From the NCBI GenBank assembly GCA_963780825.1, contig CAWADL010000005.1, positions 372,001-436,000 of the forward strand: DNA of 64,000 nt, read 5' to 3'. Both the position numbers and the translations under genes were made by a program. This stretch comes from Roseiarcus sp963780825 (GTDB lineage: Bacteria > Pseudomonadota > Alphaproteobacteria > Rhizobiales > Beijerinckiaceae). The notes under the pieces were generated by a model. That model ran no database searches and had not been told where the DNA came from. It worked only from the letters and a program-made list of their open reading frames with translations. How positions within the stretch are numbered: position 1 is the stretch's first letter; each line of letters begins with the position of its first letter. Positions 7,970 through 15,775 of this stretch are shown here, piece by piece.

Positions 7970-8770
7970 ATGAGAATCTTCACTGCATTTGCACTCGCGT
8001 TTTTTGTCGCGCTGACCCCGCTCCCGGCGGCGCATGCGCTCGACAGCTCGCAGGCGGAGATCTCGCTCGGGCTGGTGCCGTTTTCCTCTGACGAAGGTCT
8101 GGCGCGGCTCGCGCGCTCTGACGCCAAGGTGAACTTTCCGGCGCTCGCCAATCAGTTCGAGGCGGAATACAATCAAGCCTTCTGCGGACCCGCTTCGACC
8201 GCGATGGTGCTGAACGCCGCGCGGAGCGGCGCCGCCGACTTGCCGCGCGACAAGAGCCGCATTCGCCCCGACGACCTCAAAAATCTGCCGCCTGGCGCGG
8301 AGGTCGCAACAGCGCGCTACACGCAGGACATTGTGATCGAGAAGGCCAGCAAAACCCGCGCGCAGGTGCTGGGCGAACCGGTGACGATCAACGGTAAGAC
8401 GATTCGCGACTTTGGTTTTCAAACCCGCCAGCTCGATGAGATGCTGCGCGCCAATGGGCTCTCGACGCGGTTGGTGATCGTTGATGACGCCAAGCCGGAG
8501 GCTGAGGTTCGCGACGATCTGGCGCAGTCGCTTCGGCAGCGTGGCCATTACGTGATTGTTTCGTTTCAACGCAAAGCGCTGAGCGAGCCGGGAGGCGGGC
8601 ATATTTCACCGCTCGGCGCCTATGATGCGGCATCGGATTCGTTTCTGATGCTGGACGTCAATCCGGCCCGCGTTGATTGGATGTGGGTCCCCGCCGCCGC
8701 GCTGATCAAAGCGATGCGCACATTCGATACGGTTGAGAACCGCGGATATGTGTTGGTTGAACCGCAGTAG
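7970..8770 (+). CDS. Phytochelatin synthase-like cysteine peptidase (exported)
   Basis: This 266-residue protein has a signal peptide (FALAFFVALTPLPAAHA) and a papain-like phytochelatin synthase core. The catalytic triad is visible: Cys72 in NQAFCGPASTAMVLNA, His211 in GGGHISPLGAY and Asp229 in FLMLDVNP. Bacterial members without the plant C-terminal domain mainly cleave glycine from glutathione or its conjugates, with weak phytochelatin synthesis; that is family knowledge. Export would place it in the periplasm, acting on periplasmic glutathione or conjugates. It follows a DUF4424 gene in the same operon. No metal-responsive site is recognisable upstream. Confidence 0.82.
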   Translation: MRIFTAFALAFFVALTPLPAAHALDSSQAEISLGLVPFSSDEGLARLARSDAKVNFPALANQFEAEYNQAFCGPASTAMVLNAARSGAADLPRDKSRIRPDDLKNLPPGAEVATARYTQDIVIEKASKTRAQVLGEPVTINGKTIRDFGFQTRQLDEMLRANGLSTRLVIVDDAKPEAEVRDDLAQSLRQRGHYVIVSFQRKALSEPGGGHISPLGAYDAASDSFLMLDVNPARVDWMWVPAAALIKAMRTFDTVENRGYVLVEPQ

Positions 8771-8789
8771 GCGTGGCGCAGGCGCTGCG

Positions 8790-9272
8790 TGTAGCCGCGG
8801 TCGTTGACCTAAAGCATGCACACATCTGGCGGACGCGGGTGAAACACAACGGCTGCGGACTCCCTCTCCCCGCGTGTCGCACGACGCAGCTTGCCCCATC
8901 CACGCAACAGCGGGGAGAGGGTTTGGGGTGAGGGGCGCGCCGCTTGGACGCACGTTTCCAACCACAGCGCACTGCGTGAAGCTAGAAGGACTGAGGCAAA
9001 CGCTCGCTTATTTTGTGCAAGCAAATTTGGCCGGGCGTGAAAAGCGCACGTCCAAGCGGCTCGCCCCTCACCCAAACCTCTCCCCGCTGCTTACCTGATG
9101 CGGAGCGCTACGTCGTGGGGACGCGGGGAGAGGGGTCCCCAGCCGTTGTGCTACGCAGTGCGCCGGCCAGATGTGTGCATCCCCTAGGTCGTTGACCGCG
9201 GTCGCTGTGCGAGCGATCCTATCAGGCAAATCTTCGATCTCGGCGCCGCCGCGGTCAGCGACCGCGGCTACA
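8790..9272. repeat. Family C palindrome, copy 2, split by element D1
   Basis: The left piece is 8790-8809 (TGTAGCCGCGGTCGTTGACC) and the right piece 9187-9272, which resumes with the same 11-bp core GGTCGTTGACC and ends CCGCGGCTACA. The interruption is the 377-bp element D1. Together with D1 it fills the 678-bp gap between the phytochelatin-synthase-like gene and the first NTF2-like gene; I see no gene in that gap. Confidence 0.85.
8810..9186 (+). mobile_element. Element D1, MITE-like insertion with 11-bp target duplication
   Basis: A 377-bp non-coding element bounded by inverted ends (left TAAAGCATGCACACATCTGG, right CCAGATGTGTGCATCCCCTA) and flanked on both sides by GGTCGTTGACC. Inside lie further inverted segments around CCTCTCCCCGCGTG and CAGCGGGGAGAGG. 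There is no transposase frame, so movement would depend on an enzyme elsewhere. A nearly full-length copy, reverse-complemented, is at 48406-48780, and a diverged relative is at 10523-10930. Confidence 0.8.
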
Positions 9273-9448
9273 GCGGGGCCGCTGCACTTAAACGCAACCT
9301 TTCTTCCCCACCGTTAGTCAGCCGCCGCCGCGGTTGCGCGATAAGCATCTGAAATGCCTCCATTTAACCCTACTCGCGGCTTTCCCGGGATTATGGCGGC
9401 AATGCGTCGACAACTCACAATCTGCGCCGTACAGTAAAAAAAGATACA

Positions 9449-9913
9449 ATGAGTTGTGAGCCTAAAGTGCAGACGCTAGAAGCGAAAAGAAGCTTGGCCG
9501 ATCTGGACAAAGATCTCCTTCACGAGCGTGTTGTCGCGATATTTGCCCATTGGGAAGCTGGGAATATCGATCGTATGCTCGATTTCGCCACCGACGACAT
9601 CATCTGTTTCCCGCCGAGTACTTGGCGCTACGCCGTCTATTCGCGCCGGATTGTCGGCAAGGAGGCCGTGCGCGAAGCGCTTCGCCAGCGCGATATCAAC
9701 TATGACCGGATGATTTCGACCGTGCATCGCATAATCGTCGACGGCGACGAGGCCGCGGTGCATCGCACGACGACAATCCGCGAACGCGGCAGCGGCGCGT
9801 TGCATACTTTCGACTGCGTGAATTTCTTGCGATTTCGCGACGGGCTCGTCGCGGAGTTTCAAGAATTTCCCGACGGATCGGCCTACGATGCGGTGATCAA
9901 CTTTCCGCACTGA
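9449..9913 (+). CDS. NTF2-like (SnoaL-type) protein, tandem copy 1
   Basis: A 154-residue small alpha/beta-barrel protein of the NTF2/SnoaL superfamily. It shows the helix pattern VVAIFAHWEAGNIDRMLDF, the strand DDIICFPPSTWRY, and a conserved C-terminus (FLRFRDGLVAEFQEFPDGS). Members include isomerases, hydrolases and non-catalytic ligand-binding proteins, so no reaction can be assigned. The next gene is a clear paralogue (same C-terminal EFQEFPDGSAYDAVINFPH), so the pair arose by tandem duplication. The region upstream holds only repeats. Confidence 0.7.
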   Translation: MSCEPKVQTLEAKRSLADLDKDLLHERVVAIFAHWEAGNIDRMLDFATDDIICFPPSTWRYAVYSRRIVGKEAVREALRQRDINYDRMISTVHRIIVDGDEAAVHRTTTIRERGSGALHTFDCVNFLRFRDGLVAEFQEFPDGSAYDAVINFPH

Positions 9914-9997
9914 GATTGTCGGCCGCCGTCTTGTCGAAACTGAAAAATCCCCCAACCCCGTCTTGCGGACGCCGAGAAGGCGCGTGCGGGCGTAGTT

Positions 9998-10492
9998 TTG
10001 GAATCTCCAACAATGAACGTCCGCGTGAGACAAGAGCCGTCTAATCCCCGGGCCGACAACGACCCGTCGCGGCCGCCGGCTCTCGATCGCGAGCAAATGC
10101 GCGCGCGCCTAAAGGCGATCTTCGATCGACGCGAAGCCGGCGACATCGACGGCATGCTCGAATTCGTGGCGCCCGACATCATCTGTTTTCCCGCCAGCAC
10201 TTGGCGGCATGCCCACTATCCGCGCCCAATCATTGGCAGGGAGGCTGTAGGCGAGGCGTTCCGGCAAAGACATATCAACTATGTTAACTTGGACACGACC
10301 GTCCGCCGGATACTGGTCAGCGGCGACGAGGCGGTCGTGCATCGCACGACCTCGATCCGCGAGCGCGGCAGTCAGGTTGCCTATACTTTCGACTGTGTCG
10401 ACTTCTTCCGCTTCCGCGACGGACTGGTGATTGAGTTCCAGGAATTTCCGGATGGGTCGGCCTACGACGCGGTGATCAATTTCCCGCATTGA
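9998..10492 (+). CDS. NTF2-like (SnoaL-type) protein, tandem copy 2
   Basis: A 164-residue paralogue of the preceding gene, identical in the last 19 residues (EFQEFPDGSAYDAVINFPH) and strongly similar throughout (DIICFPASTWRHAHYPRPIIGREAV). Its N-terminus is longer and charged (RQEPSNPRADNDPSRPPALD). The ATG at 10013 (MNVRVRQEP) is an alternative start. The 84-bp spacer to copy 1 suggests co-transcription. Function unknown; the retention of both copies suggests either a heteromer or differing ligands, which is inference. Confidence 0.7.
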   Translation: MESPTMNVRVRQEPSNPRADNDPSRPPALDREQMRARLKAIFDRREAGDIDGMLEFVAPDIICFPASTWRHAHYPRPIIGREAVGEAFRQRHINYVNLDTTVRRILVSGDEAVVHRTTSIRERGSQVAYTFDCVDFFRFRDGLVIEFQEFPDGSAYDAVINFPH

Positions 10493-10522
10493 GCGCGACG
10501 GCGCCTGTAGACGCGGTCGCTG

Positions 10523-10930
10523 CCTACGTGATGAACATATCTCGCGGGGTGCATCTGGAGCACAACGGCCGGGGACCCCCTCTCCCCGCGTGTCACGCGA
10601 CGTAGCTCGCCGCATCAACAAACCAGCGGGGAGAGGGTTTGGGGTGAGGGGCGAGCCGCCTGGACGTATGTTTCCAATCATCGCGCGCCGTCTCAAATCA
10701 TGCTACTGAAGATTTCAGGCAACCGCTCTTGTTTTTTACGCAATCAGATTCGGCTGCGCTTGCGCCGCGCGTGGGAAGCGCGCGTCCAAGCGGCCCGCCC
10801 CTCACCCAACCCTCTCCCCGCTGCTTTGTTGATGCGGCGCGCTACGTCGTGGGCCACGCGGGGAGAGGGGGCCCCTGCCGTCGTGCTACTCATTGCAGCG
10901 GACAGACATGTGAATCCCTACGACATAGGG
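10523..10930. mobile_element. Element D3, diverged relative of D1/D2
   Basis: About 400 bp of non-coding sequence. Its flanks match D1 (CCCTCTCCCCGCGTGTCACG, then GGGGAGAGGGTTTGGGGTGA on the left, and CCCTCTCCCCGCTGC on the right), but the middle is different and the terminal repeats are eroded (GATGAACATATCT against AGACATGTGAATCC). Fragments of family C (CTGTAGACGCGGTCGCTG) precede it. It fills the 456-bp gap between the second NTF2-like gene and tadA. No convincing target duplication is left. Confidence 0.6.
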
Positions 10931-10948
10931 GCCGTCTACCCCTCGCTT

Positions 10949-11383
10949 TCAATCAAGACGCCGCGCGCGAAAAAAGTCCCTGAGCATCTCGGCCGCCTCA
11001 GTCTCGCGGATGCCCCCGTAGACTTCGGGCGCGTGCAAGCACGTTGGTTGGTTGAAGAAGCGCGGCCCGTGTTCGATGGCGCCGCCTTTCGGGTCGGGCG
11101 CGGCGAAATAGAGCCGGCGCAATCGGGCGTGACTGATCGCGCCGGCGCACATCGCGCACGGCTCCAGCGTGACATAGAGATCGCAATCGGTCAGCCGGAA
11201 ATCGCCAAGCGACTTCGCCGCAGCGCGGATGGCGAGCATTTCGGCGTGGGCTGTGGGGTCCGCGTCCTCGCGGGTGCGGTTGCCGGCGCGGGCGATCACT
11301 TCGCCGTTGCGCGCGATCGCCGCGCCGATCGGGACTTCGCCGCGTAGTTCCGCCGCCTGCGCCTCGGCGAAGGCGACGCTCAT
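10949..11383 (-). CDS. tadA: TadA, tRNA-specific adenosine deaminase
   Basis: TadA converts A34 to inosine in tRNA-Arg(ACG) and is normally essential. The zinc site is complete: HAE at residues 46-48 (PTAHAEMLAI) and PCAMC with Cys76 and Cys79 (TLEPCAMCAGA). The start chosen is the ATG at 11383 (MSVAFAEAQAAELRGEVPIG), which gives 144 residues and matches the usual N-terminus. A GTG at 11443 would add 20 arginine-rich residues and run into the rluB start region. It is divergent from rluB, a common tadA/pseudouridine-synthase arrangement in Hyphomicrobiales. Confidence 0.94.
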   Translation of the reverse strand: MSVAFAEAQAAELRGEVPIGAAIARNGEVIARAGNRTREDADPTAHAEMLAIRAAAKSLGDFRLTDCDLYVTLEPCAMCAGAISHARLRRLYFAAPDPKGGAIEHGPRFFNQPTCLHAPEVYGGIRETEAAEMLRDFFRARRLD

Positions 11384-11419
11384 CGCATCCTGGGCCAAAG
11401 CGGTTCTCCGACGCGACAC

Positions 11420-13268
11420 TTGCGATCGAAGCTGGTAGAGCACGCGCCATGTCTACTCAAGAAGTCTACTCAAGCGCACGAACCCGGGCCGGTCCGCGAA
11501 GGCCAACGCATCGCCAAACTGATGGCGCGGGCGGGGCTTTGCTCGCGCCGCGACGCGGAGCAATGGATCGAGGCCGGGCGCGTCAGCGTCAATGGCGAAG
11601 TTCTCACCAGCCCCGCCTTCAACGTGAGCGAAACCGACGAGGTGCGCGTCGACGGCGAGCCGCTGAGGGCGGTGGAGCGGACGCGGCTGTTCCTGTTTCA
11701 CAAGCCGCGTGGCATCGTCACCACCGCGCGCGATCCCGAGGGGCGGCCGACGATCTACGACGCGCTGCCGCAGGATCTGCCCCGGGTGGTCGCCGTCGGG
11801 CGGCTCGACATCAATTCGGAAGGCCTGTTGTTGCTGACCAACGACGGCGGCCTGTCGCGCGTGTTGGAATTGCCGGCGACGGGGTGGCTGCGCCGCTATC
11901 GGGTGCGCGCACATGGCGAGATCACCCAGGAGCAACTCGACGGGTTGCGCGACGGGGTCACCATCGAAGGCATCGACTATCTCGGGATCGAGGCGAAGTT
12001 CGAGCGTCAGCAGGGCTCGAACGTTTGGCTGACGATGGGGCTGCGCGAAGGCAAGAACCGCGAGATCAAACGCGTGCTCGAACATATGGGGCTCAGCGTC
12101 AATCGGCTGATCCGCGTCTCGTTCGGGCCCTTCGAACTCGGCGATCTCGAGGAGGGCGCGGTCGAAGAGATTCGTACGCGGGTCTTGCGCGATCAGCTCG
12201 GACCGAAACTGGCGCGGGCTGCGCAAGCGAATTTCGACGCGCCGATCGATGCGCCCGCGGCGCCGCTGCCGGAGCCGGAGCTATTGACGCGCGGCGACCG
12301 GCCGCCGCGGCGTGGTCGGGAGGAGCCCGAACGCGGGCCGCGCCCTCAAACGGCCGAGCCGCGCAAACGCAAACACGTCTCGGTGCTTCGAGCGGAGGCG
12401 CGCGCGGAGGCGGCTGGCCCGCGTAAGCGGATTGCGCGCGCTGTGACGTCGGACCGCAAGGGCCGCGAAGTAAAGGTCGAGCGGGTGATGCTGGCGCGAC
12501 CGCCCGAGCGGGCGTCTGCGGGAGCACGCTCTCCGCGCCGTGATGCGACCCCTCGATTTGGCGCGAGGGAGGAGGGCGGCGAACGACGCGAGCGGTACGC
12601 AAAGCGCGCTCCGCGCGCCGGCGACGAGCGAGCGCCCCGCCCCGCCGGCCGAATGGGCGGGGCTGGCGACGACGCGCGCCGTCCGCGCCGCGACGCGGCG
12701 CCTCGGTTTGGCGCACGGGGCGCGGAGGCCGGCCCACCTCGGGATCGGGACGCAAAACGGGGCCCGCGCACCGCCGGCGGTGAGGGGGCGCCACGCGCCG
12801 CCGGGCGGCACGGCGGTCCGAGTGACGATGCGCGCCGTCCGCGCCGCGACGCTACGCCGCGATTTGGCGCCGGGGGCGCAAAATCCGGCGAGGGCCGCGA
12901 TCGCGAGGAAAGACGGCCGCCGCGGGAGGCCGGCGCAAAGCCGTATCGACGCGACGCCGGAGGCGATCGTTTCGGCGCCGGCGGCGGCCGGGAAGACAAG
13001 CCAGAGGCGCCCCCGGGAGGGCGGGTTTGCTGGCCCGCGGCCTCCCAGAGAAGGCGGGCGCGACGCGCCTCGCGGCGCGCGTTCGGCGCCGCGAGATTTC
13101 GCCGCCTCTGGCGAGCGAAAGCCGCGCTTCGTTCCGCGCACGTCGGCTGGCGAAGACCGGCCGCGCCCGTCGGGCCCAAGACCCCCGCGAGGGAAAGGCG
13201 GGCCGCCTGGCGGCGGCGGTCGCCCACGAAGCGGCGGCGGGCGACCGCCCGGCCCGCGCGCCAAATAA
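11420..13268 (+). CDS. rluB: RluB-type 23S rRNA pseudouridine synthase with long R/G-rich tail; frame break near 13012
   Basis: This RsuA/RluB-family enzyme would isomerise a uridine of large-subunit rRNA. An S4 RNA-binding domain comes first (RIAKLMARAGLCSRRDAEQW). The catalytic domain follows, with the aspartate motif VGRLDINSEGLLLLTND and GLREGKNREIKRVLEHMGL. About 300 residues of low-complexity arginine/glycine/proline-rich tail come last, with three related units around RRPRRDATPRFGAR. The tail's frame shifts by one base in the C-run near 13007-13015. Corrected, it ends in PPGPRAK at the TAA 13266-13268, whose last A begins rsmD. Uncorrected, it would read into rsmD. The start is also disturbed: the natural ATG at 11449 is out of frame because of a 13-bp duplication, leaving TTG 11420 or ATG 11522. 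Confidence 0.8.
11451..11476. repeat. 13-bp direct duplication at the rluB start
   Basis: GTCTACTCAAGAA (11451-11463) is followed directly by GTCTACTCAAGCG (11464-11476). Unit 1 begins with the G of the ATG at 11449. Removing one unit would give an in-frame start reading MSTQAHEPGPVREG, which fits directly onto the S4 domain. Confidence 0.75.
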
Positions 13269-13867
13269 TGCGCGTTATCGGCGGTCGCCTGAAGGGGCGG
13301 GCGCTCAAGAGCCCAACGTCATACGAGATTCGCCCGACTTCCGATCGCCTGCGGGAAACGATGTTCGATATACTCGCCCATCGCTACGCTGGGCGACTGG
13401 AAGGCGCGCGCGTGGTTGATCTCTTCGCGGGCGCCGGCGCCCTGGCGATCGAGGCGCTTTCACGAGGCGCAAGCTTCGCGTTGCTGGTGGACAACGCGAC
13501 GGACGCGCGAGCGCTGCTTCGCGCCAATGTCGAAGCGCTCGGGCTCGGCGGGGTCACACGGATCTGGCGCGCCGATGCGACGGCCATCGGCCGCGCGCCA
13601 AGCGGGCCGCCGTTCGACCTGGCGTTTCTCGATCCGCCCTACGACCGCGGCATGAGTGGACCGGCGCTTGAAGGCTTGGTTTCCGGCGGCTGGTTGGCGC
13701 CGGACGCGCTCGTGGTGGTCGAAGAAAGCGCGAAAGCTCCGATCGTCGCGCCCGATGGCTTGGATATCGACGACGAGCGCGCCTACGGCGACACGAAACT
13801 CGCGTTTCTTCACGTCCGCTCCAGACGGAGCGTCGGCCTCCAGGCCGACGTTGGGGTTGATACGTGA
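13268..13867 (+). CDS. rsmD: RsmD, 16S rRNA (guanine966-N2)-methyltransferase
   Basis: RsmD methylates G966 of 16S rRNA on the assembled 30S subunit. The 199-residue protein starts MRVIGGRLKGRALKSP and has the SAM site VVDLFAGAGALAIEALSRGA (from residue 49) and the catalytic LDPPY at 121-125, all diagnostic. The ATG overlaps the rluB TAA (TAATG), implying coupling. The last 14 residues are encoded by the left arm of a family B palindrome (13826 onward), so the natural C-terminus was probably replaced when the repeat arrived. Confidence 0.93.
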   Translation: MRVIGGRLKGRALKSPTSYEIRPTSDRLRETMFDILAHRYAGRLEGARVVDLFAGAGALAIEALSRGASFALLVDNATDARALLRANVEALGLGGVTRIWRADATAIGRAPSGPPFDLAFLDPPYDRGMSGPALEGLVSGGWLAPDALVVVEESAKAPIVAPDGLDIDDERAYGDTKLAFLHVRSRRSVGLQADVGVDT

Positions 13868-13916
13868 GCCGGCCAAGCCGCGCCCAAAAAGGTCGGCGTG
13901 GACGCCGACCCTCCGC
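13826..13916. repeat. Family B palindromic repeat, copy 1 (runs into rsmD)
   Basis: A 91-bp palindrome with the left arm CGGAGCGTCGGCCTCCAGGC and the right arm GGTCGGCGTGGACGCCGACC. Other copies: 36553-36641 (inverted), a half copy at 40025-40051, 48221-48308, 53131-53212 and 60465-60548. This copy supplies the last codons and stop of rsmD. Confidence 0.88.
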
Positions 13917-13965
13917 TTGTCGGCGACGGGCCATCCCGTAAGGGCATTGAGCGCAGGAGCGGAGA

Positions 13966-14937
13966 GTGGCTACGTTTTCAGAGATATTGCCGCTGTTCGG
14001 CGTCGACGCGAAGCGCGCCTCGATGATGGTTCCCGTCGGCGGCTTCAATCTGATCTTTCATTCGCTCGGCAAGGGCGTGAAGTTCTCGGTGAACGCCGGC
14101 AAGAACCCCGCGGACAGCAGGCTCCCGATCAAGGACATAACGGACGAGTTTAGCAAATCGCCCGACATTTCAAAAATTTTCAGTCACCCTTCGTCGTCGA
14201 TGTTCGTCGACAAGGCCGACATGACCGCGTTCATGCAGGCCGCCGCCAGGGGCATCACGACCGACGCGTCGCAGCGTTTGCTGGCGATCAGTGCGAATGC
14301 GATCGGGCTTTACACCGTGCATCTCAAAACCGCGAGCCGCCAGGAGACCCTCACGGTAAGGGGGCTGAACCCGCGGCCGACGAAAATTTCCTTTCGCTAT
14401 GTGAAATATACCGGCTCTTCACCGCTGCCCGACGGGGCGAGCAAGGGAACGACGCGGGGAAAGGGCGAGGGGCAGGGCTTTGCCGATCTGCTCAACAAAT
14501 ATTTCCGCCATCAGGCCAATATTCCAGTGACTTTGCAAAGCTCTGAAGATTTCCCGATTGATAAGCCTTTCGGAGGTACGTTCGACGACGGTATGTTTGA
14601 TAGGCTTCTCGACGGCAATTTCGACAAGGACGCTAACACGACCGTATTTGTGGTGCCCAACATCAAGGGCAAAGAGGGGGTGAAGAAGAGTCCGCGCGCG
14701 GTGATGGTGGCTGAGAAACCAAAGGTCGCTTGGAGCGGCGACAAGAGTGTCGATAGCTTCGCCGGCGACGACGCCGTCGACGCCTTCCTATTCGTATCAG
14801 CGCATGAGCTTGCGCACGCGCTCGGCGGCCACCACGAGGATAGCGAGGGACTGCTGCTCAGCGGGCCCGATCACAAACAAAGTTTCCTAATCGACCCGGA
14901 CACGCTGACGCAGATCAACCCGCCGTTCAAGCGGTAG
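13966..14937 (+). CDS. Metzincin-type zinc metalloprotease-like protein
   Basis: A 323-residue protein of unknown family whose C-terminal part holds HELAHALGGHH (residues 280-290), a perfect HExxHxxGxxH metzincin zinc site. The usual methionine of the Met-turn is not obvious (LLLSGPDH follows). The first 200 residues (FHSLGKGVKFSVNAGKNPAD, SSMFVDKADMTAFMQAAARG) are not a recognisable propeptide or domain. There is no signal peptide. The GTG start at 13966 has AGGAGCGGAGA directly upstream. The only near neighbours are a family B repeat upstream and low-GC DNA downstream, so there is no operon clue. It could be a secreted protease exported by a non-classical route or an effector; both are speculative. 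Confidence 0.6.
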   Translation: MATFSEILPLFGVDAKRASMMVPVGGFNLIFHSLGKGVKFSVNAGKNPADSRLPIKDITDEFSKSPDISKIFSHPSSSMFVDKADMTAFMQAAARGITTDASQRLLAISANAIGLYTVHLKTASRQETLTVRGLNPRPTKISFRYVKYTGSSPLPDGASKGTTRGKGEGQGFADLLNKYFRHQANIPVTLQSSEDFPIDKPFGGTFDDGMFDRLLDGNFDKDANTTVFVVPNIKGKEGVKKSPRAVMVAEKPKVAWSGDKSVDSFAGDDAVDAFLFVSAHELAHALGGHHEDSEGLLLSGPDHKQSFLIDPDTLTQINPPFKR

Positions 14938-15145
14938 CACCGTGCGCCGGGACATAGCCGCGGTCTTCGCCTCCTTAGTCGCGGCTCGCCGATCGGAGGC
15001 CCGCTACTTGGCCGTAATCGGCGTTGATCGACCTCTAGAACCCGGGATCGGTATCGATAAAAGACATCATCGTATCCCCTAGACCGCCTTGCACACGAAT
15101 GACTATATAGGCAATGGATGCCATCCCGCTAGCAAATTTTCGTTA

Positions 15146-15676
15146 ATGGATACGGCCATCGCCGCCCTAATATCGGCAGGCTTAGCCACTTGCGGTTGGT
15201 TGTATACGGCGCGCCGCGCTCGAACCTTGAGCCGAAAACAGCACACAATCAACGTGCTCATACAGGCGAGTTTCAACTCAGAATTCCAAGGATGCTTCAG
15301 GACCCTCGGGGCGCATATTCTCGTAAAGGGAGATGCAAGCAAGATATCGGCTGATGAGTCGCTACGTATCGCAACGAGGCGTGTCTTAAACCATTATGAA
15401 TTCGTGGCGGCCGGTTTAAGAAACGGAGACTTCGACGAGCAACTGGTCATGGACAGCGAGCGGAGCGCCATTCTGCAGATTTACGAAGGGTGCAAGGATT
15501 ATATCTGGTCGCTGCGGAATGACCGCAAACGAATGTCCACCTATGAGCACCTGGAGTGGCTCGCTGATCGGTGGAACGATCCCGATCCTCACACGATGAG
15601 GGCTTTCGTGGAGCGAGTTGCTCAACGACCATCCCAAGGGCAGAGACATCATCCTCATAAGACGGTTTCCCGTTGA
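15146..15676 (+). CDS. Membrane-anchored protein, DUF4760-like, low-GC island
   Basis: A 176-residue protein with an N-terminal membrane helix (AIAALISAGLATCGWLYTA). A soluble part follows, with RRARTLSRKQHTINVL, HYEFVAAGLRNGDFDEQLV and YIWSLRNDRKRMSTYEHLEW. The overall layout (one helix, RK-rich turn, a conserved 'E-F-A-G' helix and a final acidic helix) recalls DUF4760 proteins; this is a pattern match only. A longer reading from TTG 15089 exists, but I prefer the ATG at 15146. Base composition is clearly less GC-rich than the neighbours, suggesting horizontal gain. Confidence 0.5.
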   Translation: MDTAIAALISAGLATCGWLYTARRARTLSRKQHTINVLIQASFNSEFQGCFRTLGAHILVKGDASKISADESLRIATRRVLNHYEFVAAGLRNGDFDEQLVMDSERSAILQIYEGCKDYIWSLRNDRKRMSTYEHLEWLADRWNDPDPHTMRAFVERVAQRPSQGQRHHPHKTVSR

Positions 15677-15775
15677 AGATTCAGCCTGAACCACTGTTCG
15701 CAAGCGCAACGGCTGGACGCTTCCGCAGCGCCTGCTAATACTCGACGGCGACAAATCGCCGGGTTCGGAGTTCCG

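Noticed and set aside
7070..8602. A 510-codon open frame on the minus strand
   Set aside because: It runs antisense to the DUF4424 and phytochelatin-synthase-like genes, has an arginine/glutamine/histidine-rich composition typical of GC-rich antisense frames, and shows no motif.
8812..9200. Short open frames inside element D1 and its relatives
   Set aside because: They contain stretches such as PLTPNPLP that simply translate the inverted repeats, are found in several frames, and lack ribosome sites.
11420..13867. A single 815-residue RluB-RsmD fusion protein
   Set aside because: The fusion arises only from a one-base shift in the low-complexity tail; the corrected tail has a normal stop that overlaps the rsmD ATG (TAATG).
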